Shown here piece after piece: positions 1 through 8,123 of a stretch of 64,000 bases of DNA. Both the position numbers and the translations under genes were made by a program. Within the stretch, counting starts at the first letter, position 1. Each line of letters starts with the position of its first letter. This DNA comes from Pseudomonadota bacterium (GTDB lineage Bacteria > Myxococcota_A > UBA796 > SXON01). The notes below the pieces were generated by a model. It was not told the origin of the DNA, did no database searches, and saw nothing but the letters and a program-made list of their open reading frames with translations. Where the stretch lies: positions 30,636 through 94,635 of the forward strand of contig SXON01000021.1 in assembly GCA_005778355.1 (NCBI GenBank), in the 5' to 3' direction.

Positions 1-126
1 TACGCGAGCTTGGCCTACGACATGTCGCTGCGGCAGATTGGCATCGAGAACCGCGACGGCGACGCGGTGGGCGAGATCACCGACACCTTCCACGGCGGTA
101 CCGCCTCCGTGGGCGTGCAGTTCTGA
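1..126 (+). CDS. C-terminal end of a probable outer-membrane beta-barrel protein (partial)
   Basis: Frame 1 is open from the window edge for 41 codons and stops at TGA 124-126. The visible tail has alternating polar and hydrophobic residues and ends GGTASVGVQF. A terminal Phe at the end of an amphipathic last strand is the usual C-terminal signature of outer-membrane barrels recognised by the BAM complex. The rest of the gene lies outside the window, so the family (for example FadL-like or another barrel) cannot be decided. The gene converges on the M48 protease gene 18 bp downstream. Confidence 0.5.
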   Translation, partial: YASLAYDMSLRQIGIENRDGDAVGEITDTFHGGTASVGVQF

Positions 127-144
127 GGCGCTCGCCTCCCTCCG

Positions 145-1614
145 CTAGTCGCCCTGGGGGGCCAACCAACCCGCGAGTCGTTCGCGCCAGTCCGTCCACT
201 CCGTGCCATTGACCACGGCACGGACGTCGATCGACTCGCCGCCGCGCACGAAGAGTAGCGGCTCGCCGGGCGAGGTGCTGACCTGCCAGCCGGCCGCAGC
301 GAGGTGCACGCCGAGGGCGAACGCGAGCAGATCCCGGTGACGCCGCGCCTCGGCCATGGGGCTCAGCACGCGCGGACCCCTCGCGACGAAGAGCACCGCT
401 CGTCGCGACGGGCTCGCGAGCAGCTCGGGAAGTTCCTCTAGACAGCTCCGCCCAAGGCGCTCGGCCCACGGACCGAGATCGGCACGCCAGCGCGGCAGCC
501 ACACGCGCTGGCCCACCTCGTCCCAGCGTACGCGAACGAGGACCGGCACCTGGGGGTCGCCGCCGCGCAAGGGCTCGTCGATGATTCGCACCAGCGCGGG
601 GTTGGCGAAGAGTCCCCGCACCACTACCTCGACCAGCGCCTCGGGATTGCGAACAAGGCTGAGCGCGGGCGGCCCGGGCGCCGGCGAGGCGGGCGATCCG
701 AGCGCGGCGATGCGCTCGTGGTCGGGCGGATGCGTGTCCGCCTCGTCGCCCGCAACGCGAACCGTCGCGTCGGGGAGCACCCCTCGCGCATGGGCCGACG
801 CCACGAAGCGCGAGAAGCCATCGAGCACGGGTGGATAAAAACCCGCCTCGATCACCGGGAGAACTTCCTGCGTCCAGTAGACGTTCCACAGGGCACCGTC
901 GCGACCCACCACCTCGAGCGCTCGTGCCGCGTGCGCGGCGCTCACCACGTGCGCGGCGTGGGCGTCCGCCGCGAGCTCCTGCTGTCGCGACACCACCGCG
1001 CTGAGACGAAGGAACCAGCGCGTGTACCAGAGGAACGGGAGATGCAAGATTGAGCCCTCTCCGAGCCGTTCGGTCGCGACCGAGAGCGCTCGCCGCGTGC
1101 GGTACACCCACGGGCCGAGGCTCACGTCGCCGGATCGCCGGTGACCGAGCTCGTGCGCGATCACCGTGCGGAGGCCCTCCACGTCGAGCACGGCAAGCAG
1201 GCCGAGGCCGATACCCATGAACTCACGTCGGACAATGCCCATCTTTAGGCGTCGTTCGCCGACGAAGGCGTTGGCCTGGGGCACAAGGTACACGTCGTGG
1301 GGCATGGGCAAGGCGGACGACCGGGCCAGCTCTGCCGCCGTGGCCAGGAGGGCGGCCGCGTGCTCGGGCGGCAACACGGCCCCGGGGGGCGTGAATGTTT
1401 CCCACCGGGGGACGAGTCCCCACGCGATGCGCGCCGCCGCCGCCAGGGCGAGCAGGCCACCCACGGACGGCGACCCCCGGTAGGCGAAGTCGAGGTAGGG
1501 CACCAGGAGCAAGGCCGCGACGAGCGCGAGCGCGAGCAGCCAGAACCCGGCGTAGAGCGCCAGCGCCTGCGCGGCACGACGGCGGAGGGCGGCGGTGTCG
1601 GTCACGGCGGCCAC
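145..1614 (-). CDS. M48-family zinc metallopeptidase with N-terminal membrane segments
   Basis: 489 residues. Hydrophobic stretches at about 17-40 and 51-67 anchor it in the membrane. The zinc motif HELGH is at 154-158 (in VIAHELGHRRSGD), and the third ligand lies in QQELAAD near residue 213, the standard M48 arrangement (HtpX, Ste24, Oma1 relatives). These enzymes cut misfolded or regulated membrane proteins. The C-terminal 200 residues are not recognisable. The start is a GTG that overlaps the end of the upstream TPR gene by about 13 nt, so it is the last gene of a four-gene minus-strand operon. The exact start could move by a few codons. Confidence 0.8.
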   Translation of the reverse strand: MAAVTDTAALRRRAAQALALYAGFWLLALALVAALLLVPYLDFAYRGSPSVGGLLALAAAARIAWGLVPRWETFTPPGAVLPPEHAAALLATAAELARSSALPMPHDVYLVPQANAFVGERRLKMGIVRREFMGIGLGLLAVLDVEGLRTVIAHELGHRRSGDVSLGPWVYRTRRALSVATERLGEGSILHLPFLWYTRWFLRLSAVVSRQQELAADAHAAHVVSAAHAARALEVVGRDGALWNVYWTQEVLPVIEAGFYPPVLDGFSRFVASAHARGVLPDATVRVAGDEADTHPPDHERIAALGSPASPAPGPPALSLVRNPEALVEVVVRGLFANPALVRIIDEPLRGGDPQVPVLVRVRWDEVGQRVWLPRWRADLGPWAERLGRSCLEELPELLASPSRRAVLFVARGPRVLSPMAEARRHRDLLAFALGVHLAAAGWQVSTSPGEPLLFVRGGESIDVRAVVNGTEWTDWRERLAGWLAPQGD

Positions 1615-3713
1615 GTGGAGGCCGCGTGCGACACCAGCCCGTGGAGGGGGTCGTTCGCCTCCGCCTCGCGTCGCAGGCGCTCAGCCTCGCCACGGCGGAG
1701 ACTGAGCTGTCGCGACCGAGCGAGCAACGCCGCAGCTTTCTCGGCAGGGACGAGCGAGTTGAAGGCGTTGTTCTCTCCGTGTCCGCCGATGTACTCGCGG
1801 GCCGCGCGCGCGCTGAACGGCGCCAGTGTCGGGACCGCAGGCGGCGGCAGGTCTAGCGCCTCATCGAGCGCCGTCTGGAGCGCGGTGTTGCCCGCGCGCA
1901 TCGCCTCGCCGCGGAGCAGGATCCAGCTGGCCGCGTCGAGCCGCGCGAGCTGCGAGGGTGCGAGCGCCCCGGCCCTGCGAGCGGCCTCGTCGGGGTGGTC
2001 GAGCAGGGCGGCGGCGACCTGCACCAGCGGCCGATCGACCTCGGCGACCGTGCTGTCCACACCGGTCGCGAGGGGGCGCCCCGCCGCGAGGAGCACCAGC
2101 GCGGCGGCGGCCTCGCCCTCGTTCGCGCGTAGGGTTTCCAGCCGGGCAGCGAGGTCCTGATTCGCCGCCGCCGGGTCGCGCGACCGGGGCGCGAGGGCCG
2201 CCCAGAGAACGAGGATCGGCGCCGCAGGCCGCTCCGCGTCCAAGCTCGCAGCGAGCAACGGCATCGCCTCGTCGACCCGTCCCGCGCCGGCGAGGGCCGA
2301 CACGCGATCCACCAGGTACCCGCCCGCGTTCTCCGGGTCGGCGACGGCGGCACGCGCGAGGGCTTCCTCCGCTTCGGTCCAACGATGCTGTTGCAGCCGC
2401 AGCCAGCCAAGCACGCGCAGGAGCCCCGTGTGCGACGGAGCCCGCTCGAGGCCCGCCATGACCAGATCCTCGGTCTCGGCTGGGTCGGCTTCCACGCGCG
2501 CGAGGAGATAGATGGCATCCGGATTATCATGGTTTGCCGCGTGTAGCTCACGGTAGCGCGCCAAAGCCTCGTCGCCACGACCGGCTTGCTGCAACGAGAA
2601 CGCCAGCTCGCGCTGGATCTGGATCTCGAGCGGGTAAGCATCGGCGATCGGCAGGAGCCAGTCAGCCGCGGCCGCCGCGGTGTCGGCGCGCTGCGTGAGC
2701 CCGGCGGCCATGGCGACGGCGTCGAGATTCTCTGGGAAAAGCCCGGCCACCCGGCGGGCGATCTCGGCCGCGCGTGCCGCCTCGCCACGTTGCCACAGCT
2801 CAGCCGCGCAGGTTCGCCACCCCCCCTCAGCGAGCTGCACCACCCGGCGGCGCTCCTCGCGCGGGCGCGTCGGCGGGGGGTCCTTCCAGGCATCATCGAC
2901 GTCGTGAACGCGCACTCTTTCCTCGCCGCAATGCACACGCGGCTCGACGAGGCTCCCAACCTCACCGTACACCGCCACCATCGTATAGATCGGGGCTGCG
3001 CCGAGCGGGTTCAATGCGACCACCTCGGCGCGCTCCCGGGTGTCGAATTCGATCGCCTCGACCGGCGTGCCATCGGCGAGCGCGATCACCGCCACCCACT
3101 CGCCACGAGGCAGCTCGAAACGCGCCCGCGTCCCCGGCGGGATCGACTTCACCTGGTCGCCGATGGTCACCCTCAGCGGGGCGTCGAGTGGGTTGACCAC
3201 GTCGATCTTGGCGTAGGCCCAGGCTTCCAGACCCGCCCAGGTGGCCGATGCGAGGAGTAGCGCGGCGCTGACCCAGGCGGCGCGGCGCCACGCCCAGACG
3301 AGCGCGCCCTCCGGCACCCGGCCGTAGAAGCGGTACGTGGAAGCGCCAGCGTCGGACACCAGGTACTGGCCCAGCGGCAAGACCGGCACAAATAGGAAAA
3401 CGAACCAGTGCGTGGCCACGTACGTTCCGGCCTCTTCATCGGCCTCCACTCGCCCGTAGATGGTGGTACCGATGCCGTTGACGGTGTGCATCGACGGCAC
3501 GGAGCCAAGCGGCCGCAGGAAGAGCGACCGTCGTGACAGGAGCATGTCGAGGGTCGCGCACTCTTCCCCGGTTGTCACCCGGCGGGCAGCACGGAGGGCC
3601 CGGTGCACGGCATGCGGGTCGCCGGTGGCGATGGCGGCCTTCAGTCCCGGGTGCGCCCCGGCGAGCGAGATCAGCTCCGGGACACGCCCGCAGATGCCGG
3701 CCGGGTCGCGCAC
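1602..3713 (-). CDS. membrane-anchored tetratricopeptide-repeat protein
   Basis: 703 residues, GTG start. Residues about 75-130 hold a block MHTVNGIGTTIYGR...ATHWFVFLFVPVLPLGQY that recurs as an N-terminal module in uncharacterised TPR proteins. A transmembrane segment follows at about 145-165, then a beta-rich stretch and an all-helical region (about 300-620) with the Ala/Leu spacing of degenerate TPR units. The function is unknown; scaffolding at the membrane is the usual role of such proteins. It starts 6 nt after the lipoprotein gene and overlaps the M48 protease gene, so co-expression is likely and a link to proteolysis is possible. Confidence 0.65.
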   Translation of the reverse strand: MRDPAGICGRVPELISLAGAHPGLKAAIATGDPHAVHRALRAARRVTTGEECATLDMLLSRRSLFLRPLGSVPSMHTVNGIGTTIYGRVEADEEAGTYVATHWFVFLFVPVLPLGQYLVSDAGASTYRFYGRVPEGALVWAWRRAAWVSAALLLASATWAGLEAWAYAKIDVVNPLDAPLRVTIGDQVKSIPPGTRARFELPRGEWVAVIALADGTPVEAIEFDTRERAEVVALNPLGAAPIYTMVAVYGEVGSLVEPRVHCGEERVRVHDVDDAWKDPPPTRPREERRRVVQLAEGGWRTCAAELWQRGEAARAAEIARRVAGLFPENLDAVAMAAGLTQRADTAAAAADWLLPIADAYPLEIQIQRELAFSLQQAGRGDEALARYRELHAANHDNPDAIYLLARVEADPAETEDLVMAGLERAPSHTGLLRVLGWLRLQQHRWTEAEEALARAAVADPENAGGYLVDRVSALAGAGRVDEAMPLLAASLDAERPAAPILVLWAALAPRSRDPAAANQDLAARLETLRANEGEAAAALVLLAAGRPLATGVDSTVAEVDRPLVQVAAALLDHPDEAARRAGALAPSQLARLDAASWILLRGEAMRAGNTALQTALDEALDLPPPAVPTLAPFSARAAREYIGGHGENNAFNSLVPAEKAAALLARSRQLSLRRGEAERLRREAEANDPLHGLVSHAASTWPP

Positions 3714-3719
3714 CCGCGT

Positions 3720-4400
3720 TCAGGCCCCGGGCGCCGCGAGCGCCCAGCCGATCCAGGTGTCGTCGCTGGCATTGTCGGGCACGAGAAAGCCGTCGTACCA
3801 GGCCAGCGCCACGTAGCGCCCCGGTTCCAGCTCGAATCGCACTCGGTCGCGACCCGAGGCGAGCGTCTCCCGGCTCCTTTCCGCTACCCGGGTGCCCTGC
3901 GGTTGCCACCAGCTGGTGCCGGGCGCTCGCGACAGCCTGAGCGCGCAGCCGTCGGCGTCGAGCGCGTACAGCCGCCAGTCAACAGCGTGGACATCGAAAA
4001 CCTCGACCGGGCCACGCGTCTCGGGCACACCCGCGACATCCACGCAGAAGCGCTGCTCATCGGTCGTGACCGAACGCTGCACGACCACCGCCGCGAGTGG
4101 CTGGAGCGCGGGCTCCAGGTAGAGCCCAGGGGCCTCCGGCCACGGCGTGAGCGTGACCGAGAGCGGAGGCGGCGACATCGCCCCGCTGGCATCGACGCTG
4201 GACTCGCCGCCCGCGTGGGTGGGATGGGTCACCGCGAAGATGTAGGTGTCGCGCACGCAGCGGGTGAGGAAGCGGCCATCGGCGCCGCTGACCGCGCGGC
4301 AGCGGCCATCGCTCAGCTCGGCCCCGGCCACAGGCGTGCCCGCCGGCGTGGCCACCACCCCGGCAATCTCCACGTCGCACGCGACGAGCAGGAGAATCAA
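3720..4400 (-). CDS. predicted lipoprotein with carboxypeptidase-regulatory-like domain
   Basis: 226 residues from a TTG start. The N-terminus is MILLLVAC-D: a lipobox (LVAC) after only seven residues and no positive charge. An in-frame TAG 15 nt upstream, with no start codon in between, shows that the short signal is not an annotation artefact. Residues about 10-55 (AGVVATPAGTPVAGAELSDG...DGRF) look like the beta-sandwich carboxypeptidase-regulatory/SpaA-like fold common in secreted proteins. No catalytic motif is visible. It lies between a 73-residue protein gene (12 nt upstream) and the TPR gene (6 nt downstream), in one operon. Confidence 0.65.
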   Translation of the reverse strand: MILLLVACDVEIAGVVATPAGTPVAGAELSDGRCRAVSGADGRFLTRCVRDTYIFAVTHPTHAGGESSVDASGAMSPPPLSVTLTPWPEAPGLYLEPALQPLAAVVVQRSVTTDEQRFCVDVAGVPETRGPVEVFDVHAVDWRLYALDADGCALRLSRAPGTSWWQPQGTRVAERSRETLASGRDRVRFELEPGRYVALAWYDGFLVPDNASDDTWIGWALAAPGA

Positions 4401-4412
4401 GTCGCGACTCGC

Positions 4413-4634
4413 CTAGCCAAGTACGAGAACGTGATCGACCTTCGCCGCGGGCAGGATCAGCGTGAGCGCGGGCCCCTCGAGGCGCCTGCCGCTCTCGTCG
4501 GCGTAGGACTCGGCCGCCACGGTGAGGCCGAGGCCGTTGGTGTCCTTCACCTCGCCCTCGACCACTGCCGCGCCGCGGGGAACATGCCCCGCGAACGTGA
4601 ACAGGGGGCCTTTGAGGAACACACGGGCGCGCAT
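4413..4634 (-). CDS. small conserved-looking protein, function unknown
   Basis: 73 residues. ATG at 4634 is preceded by GGAGCC at suitable distance; an upstream in-frame ATG (4655) would add seven residues but has no ribosome site. The sequence (MRARVFLKGPLFTFAGH...AKVDHVLVLG) is mostly short beta-strands without signal peptide or cysteines, suggesting a small cytoplasmic beta domain. It is the first gene of the operon that continues with the lipoprotein, TPR protein and M48 protease. The longer minus-strand open frame above it is antisense to the cyclophilin and is not real. I do not recognise the family. Confidence 0.5.
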   Translation of the reverse strand: MRARVFLKGPLFTFAGHVPRGAAVVEGEVKDTNGLGLTVAAESYADESGRRLEGPALTLILPAAKVDHVLVLG

Positions 4635-4673
4635 GAGGGCTCCAATTCCGGGCATGGTGTAACCCAGGCGAAC

Positions 4674-5390
4674 ATGGCGGACAGACATAGACACTTGACA
4701 CGTCAAGCCTGGGCGGCAAGACTGCTCGCGGTGACAGGCCTCTTCTTCAGTCTCGCGCTCCCCGCTTTCGCCGCCCCGCTCGCGGCGGTGAGCGTCCCGA
4801 GCCGACCGTCGCTCCCGGCTCCCGAGCCGGCGACACCCGGCCCTGGCCTGCCCGTCCCCGACCTTGGACTGGCGCCAGGCGAGCGCTTCGTGGCGGTGCT
4901 GGTCACCAGCCTCGGCGAGGTGAGCTGCACGCTCGACCACGCGACGTCGCCGATGTCGGTCGCGAGCTTCGTGGCCCTCGCCCGCGGTGAGCGCGAGTGG
5001 GTCGACCCCGTCGACGGCGAGCGCACCCGTCGGCCGTTGTACGACGGCACCGTGTTTCACCGGGTCATTCCTGGATTTCTCGTACAGGGAGGCGACCCCT
5101 CGGGGACGGGTACCGGCGGCCCAGGCTTCTCGATGGTGGACGAGGCGGCGGGCTCGGTTTTCGACCGCGCCGGCATCCTCGCCCTCGCCAACCGGGGACC
5201 GAACACCGGCGGCTCGCAGTTCTTCGTGACGCTCGGTCCCGCGCGGCACATCGACGGACGCTACACGCCACTCGGCACCTGCACCGGCTTGGCCGTGCTC
5301 GAGCGCATCGCGCGGGTACCGCGCGGCGAGCGCAACCGTCCACTTTCACCACCCGTCCTCCGCTCGGTGCGCATCGACAAAGAGGGTTAG
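4674..5390 (+). CDS. secreted cyclophilin-type peptidyl-prolyl isomerase
   Basis: 238 residues. The N-terminus is RHRHLTRQAW then a hydrophobic core ending ALPAFA, a good Sec signal with AFA cleavage, followed by a Pro-rich linker to about residue 75. The cyclophilin domain follows with FHRVIPGFLVQGGDP, NRGPNTGGSQFFVT and the shortened C-terminal part typical of bacterial PpiA/PpiB. It catalyses cis-trans isomerisation of X-Pro bonds, here in the periplasm. The Trp of the cyclosporin site is not obvious. It is followed 12 nt later by a lipoprotein cyclophilin. Upstream GTGTAACCC places a TA 12 nt before ATG, a possible leaderless -10. Confidence 0.88.
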   Translation: MADRHRHLTRQAWAARLLAVTGLFFSLALPAFAAPLAAVSVPSRPSLPAPEPATPGPGLPVPDLGLAPGERFVAVLVTSLGEVSCTLDHATSPMSVASFVALARGEREWVDPVDGERTRRPLYDGTVFHRVIPGFLVQGGDPSGTGTGGPGFSMVDEAAGSVFDRAGILALANRGPNTGGSQFFVTLGPARHIDGRYTPLGTCTGLAVLERIARVPRGERNRPLSPPVLRSVRIDKEG

Positions 5391-5402
5391 AGGCGCGGGG
5401 CC

Positions 5403-6125
5403 ATGATCCTCGCCCTCACTCTGCTCGCATGTAAAGACCAGGCCCTCATCGACCAGAACGACAAGCTCAAGCAGCGTGTCGGCGACCTGGAGCGTGCCAA
5501 TGAGCGCCTCGAGAAAGACGTTGCCGCCTTGCAGGCGCAGGTCGACCGCGCGCAGGCCGCCAAGGCCGAGGCGGCCAAGGCCGATCGCGCAGGCGCCCTG
5601 GGCTGGCAGCCGGGCCAGAAGATGGTCGCGACCTTCAAGACCTCGATGGGCGACATCCACTGCACGCTCCGACCTGAACAGGCGCCGGAGACGGTGGCCA
5701 ACTTCGTCCAGCTTGCGCGCGGCGAGCGGGAGTGGACTCACCCCGCCACCAACGAGAAGAGCACCGCGCCGCTGTACGACGGCACCGTCTTCCACCGTGT
5801 CATCCCCGACTTCATGATCCAGGGCGGCGACCCTCTCGGTCGCGGCACCGGCGGCCCGGGCTACAAGTTTGCCGACGAGGTGGGCGACTTCACCACCTTC
5901 GACCACCCGGGCATCCTGGCGATGGCCAACTCCGGGCCCGACACCAACGGCTCGCAGTTCTTCATCACCGAGGGCACCCCCACGCACCTCAACGGCAAAC
6001 ACACGATCTTCGGCGACTGCGAGGATCTCAACGTCGTGAAGAAGATCGCTCGCGTCGAGGCCGACCGTCGCGACAAGCCGGCGACAGACGTGGTGCTGCA
6101 GAAGGTCATCATCGAGACGAAGTAG
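5403..6125 (+). CDS. lipoprotein cyclophilin (peptidyl-prolyl isomerase) with coiled-coil stalk
   Basis: 240 residues. MILALTLLAC-K is a nine-residue uncharged lipobox signal. The in-frame TAG 15 nt upstream, with no start codon between, excludes a longer N-terminus. Residues 12-65 are a heptad-rich helix (KLKQRVGDLERANERLEKDV...) that would form a coiled-coil stalk, then a full cyclophilin domain with FHRVIPDFMIQGGDP and NSGPDTNGSQFFIT. The domain is about half identical to the preceding gene, so the pair looks like a duplication in which one copy is secreted and one lipid-anchored on a stalk. It probably works as a folding catalyst at the inner or outer membrane. Confidence 0.88.
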   Translation: MILALTLLACKDQALIDQNDKLKQRVGDLERANERLEKDVAALQAQVDRAQAAKAEAAKADRAGALGWQPGQKMVATFKTSMGDIHCTLRPEQAPETVANFVQLARGEREWTHPATNEKSTAPLYDGTVFHRVIPDFMIQGGDPLGRGTGGPGYKFADEVGDFTTFDHPGILAMANSGPDTNGSQFFITEGTPTHLNGKHTIFGDCEDLNVVKKIARVEADRRDKPATDVVLQKVIIETK

Positions 6126-6129
6126 GGCG

Positions 6130-7395
6130 CTACTCGGCGTAGAGGCTCGTCCGCGCCTCGACCTTGCCCACCACGCCCACGTCCTGGCTGTCGATCTCCC
6201 ATGTGACGTTGCCCGCTGCATCGACGAGGTCGATCTCGCCGTGCTCGCCGAAGGCCACGAGCGCGCCGCCGTCGTCGCGGCGGTCGACGTCGCCGAGCAG
6301 GAAGGACTGGCGGTCGTCGGCGGGGTCGAATCTCCATGCCAGCGAGGCCCTGTCCCCTTCCAACGTGAAGCAGAGACCTCGGGAACCATCGGGGCCCCCA
6401 GCGTTGTCGTATACGCACACGTCGCCATCGGCGGTGACGCTCGGCGCGTGCTGGTGCTCGAAGGTGTAGCCGTCGGGCAACGCAAAGTCCGAGAGTTCGC
6501 CGCCGAGGAACCAGACCACCTCGCCGCTGGCCCGGTCGACCTTCACCACCATGTTGTGGAAGTACAAGGAGATCAAGTAGGCGTTGCTGGCCGCGTCGTA
6601 GAAGAGCCCGTTGGCGTGCGTCCAGTCCACCCCGAAGGAGTAGAAGGCGGAGTTCCAGCCCTCGTTCTCCACCACCTCGAGCCAGTCGAAGGCGTTCCAC
6701 ACCTCGCGCTCGGTGCCGTCGGCGTTGCGCTCGATGATCTTGTCGCCCACCACGTCTTCCCCGTTCACCTCGCGGCCCTCCGCGGCGATGTAGGCGAACT
6801 CGATGCCGGGAACCTCCACGAAGTCGTGGTGACCGTAGGGCGCCGGGTACTCCGTGTACTCGCTCCCTCCGAGCGGCTGGCGCCGCACCACCGCGTTCTC
6901 CACGCTGTCCTTGCTGGTGACCATGTAGATCACGCTCTCGCCGTCGCTGGCGAAGCGCGCCGTGGGCGTGAAACCCCATTCGGGGGTGGCATACCAGGTG
7001 GTGCGACCGGACTCGTCGAGGATGACGATGCTCGACTCGCCCTCGTTGCCGGTGATGAGGCTGGTGAGCACGAAGCCGGGTCCCTCGCCCGCCACCACGG
7101 GCGCGAAGACGGCGACGTTGCCGGGCGGGACACCCGTCGTGACCGACACCGGCTCGCTCGCGAGGCTGTCCGTCTCGGCGACGAGCTCGTAGTCCTGTTG
7201 CGCGGCGAGCCCCAGCAGGGTGAACCGGTGCTCCGTGGCAGGCTCGCTCCACGGGGTGACGCGCCCCTCGCCGTAGCTGACGCGCGCCGACTCGACAGCG
7301 GGGGTGGTGAAGGACACGTGCACCAGCGTGTGGAGGTCGGCGTCGACCTCGGCGGCGAGGTCGTCGATCGAGGCGCAGGCGAGGAGCAGGATCAT
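6130..7395 (-). CDS. arylsulfotransferase (ASST)-family beta-propeller lipoprotein
   Basis: 421 residues, starting in an ATGA overlap with the upstream gene. MILLLAC gives a six-residue uncharged lipobox signal. Residues about 20-95 look like an Ig/FnIII-like domain. The rest has the repeating beta blades and conserved pieces of ASST proteins: GHHDFVEVPG, DWTHANGLFYD and HQHAPSVTADGDVCVYDNAG, including His residues in positions typical of the active site. ASST enzymes transfer sulfate between phenols, but many family members are uncharacterised. Here the substrate is unknown. It is the last gene of the xthA-FAD-kinase operon. Confidence 0.7.
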   Translation of the reverse strand: MILLLACASIDDLAAEVDADLHTLVHVSFTTPAVESARVSYGEGRVTPWSEPATEHRFTLLGLAAQQDYELVAETDSLASEPVSVTTGVPPGNVAVFAPVVAGEGPGFVLTSLITGNEGESSIVILDESGRTTWYATPEWGFTPTARFASDGESVIYMVTSKDSVENAVVRRQPLGGSEYTEYPAPYGHHDFVEVPGIEFAYIAAEGREVNGEDVVGDKIIERNADGTEREVWNAFDWLEVVENEGWNSAFYSFGVDWTHANGLFYDAASNAYLISLYFHNMVVKVDRASGEVVWFLGGELSDFALPDGYTFEHQHAPSVTADGDVCVYDNAGGPDGSRGLCFTLEGDRASLAWRFDPADDRQSFLLGDVDRRDDGGALVAFGEHGEIDLVDAAGNVTWEIDSQDVGVVGKVEARTSLYAE

Positions 7396-8078
7396 TTCGT
7401 TCCCAACAATGCCGCGAGGCTGAGCTTGCCGTCGCGCCGGATGTGGTCGAGCTCGGCGCGCACGCGGGCCGGCTCGGCCGTTTGCCAATTCGCCCAGGTG
7501 GGGAGCACCTCGCGCTCCATCCAGGCGAGGCGCACGTCGAGACGCGTGGCGTCGCCCGGGCAGGCGAGCCACGGGTCGGCCGAGTCGCGACCGAGGCGGA
7601 AGCCAAAGTGGCTGCCCAGCTGGCCGCGGAGCGCGGCGCGGTCGAGGCCCTCGAGCCGCTCGTACAACGGCTGCACGATCTGGGACTGCTCGTGTCGCGA
7701 GAGCATCAGCGTGGCATCGCTGGCCATCGCCCGCGCCGCCCGCTCGTCGCGCCGGGCCACGAGGTTCGCCGCGGCGATCACGCCGAAGGGCTGGGCGAAG
7801 GCGCCCCCCACCTCGGCGCCAGCCAGCCGCGCGAAGAACGCCGGGGCCACGCTCTCGTAGATGGCGAGGTTGCCTCGCGCCAGCACGCGCTGTGCGAGCG
7901 GCACCCGCGACTCGAGCGCGTCGTGCACGCGACGCGACACGAAAGCGGCGAGCCCACACCAGTCGTGCTGGATGGGATCGAGCAAGTAGAACGAAGCGTA
8001 CACCGCCGCGATGCGACGGGCGCGTCGATCGGGGCGACGGTAGCCGGCGATCAGTTTCTTGGCGTGCTCGGCGGGCAT
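7392..8078 (-). CDS. uncharacterised helical protein
   Basis: 228 residues, no signal peptide or membrane segment. It is Arg/Ala-rich and mostly helical. The piece QHDWCGLAAFVSRRVHDALE...GNLAIYESVAPAFF resembles, from memory, DUF2515-type proteins, but I cannot confirm that. It lies 45 nt downstream of the kinase gene and overlaps the ASST gene by ATGA, so it is part of the same operon. A GATAGC box lies 12 nt before the ATG, slightly further than in other genes here, so it may also have its own promoter. Confidence 0.6.
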   Translation of the reverse strand: MPAEHAKKLIAGYRRPDRRARRIAAVYASFYLLDPIQHDWCGLAAFVSRRVHDALESRVPLAQRVLARGNLAIYESVAPAFFARLAGAEVGGAFAQPFGVIAAANLVARRDERAARAMASDATLMLSRHEQSQIVQPLYERLEGLDRAALRGQLGSHFGFRLGRDSADPWLACPGDATRLDVRLAWMEREVLPTWANWQTAEPARVRAELDHIRRDGKLSLAALLGTK

Positions 8079-8123
8079 CGGGGCAGGCGGGCTATCCCCG
8101 GGGACGCTGGAACGCCCGGGGCT

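Noticed and set aside
4694..4707. Inverted repeat CTTGAC-AC-GTCAAG as operator
   Set aside because: It lies inside the cyclophilin signal-peptide codons and has no fitting -10; likely chance.
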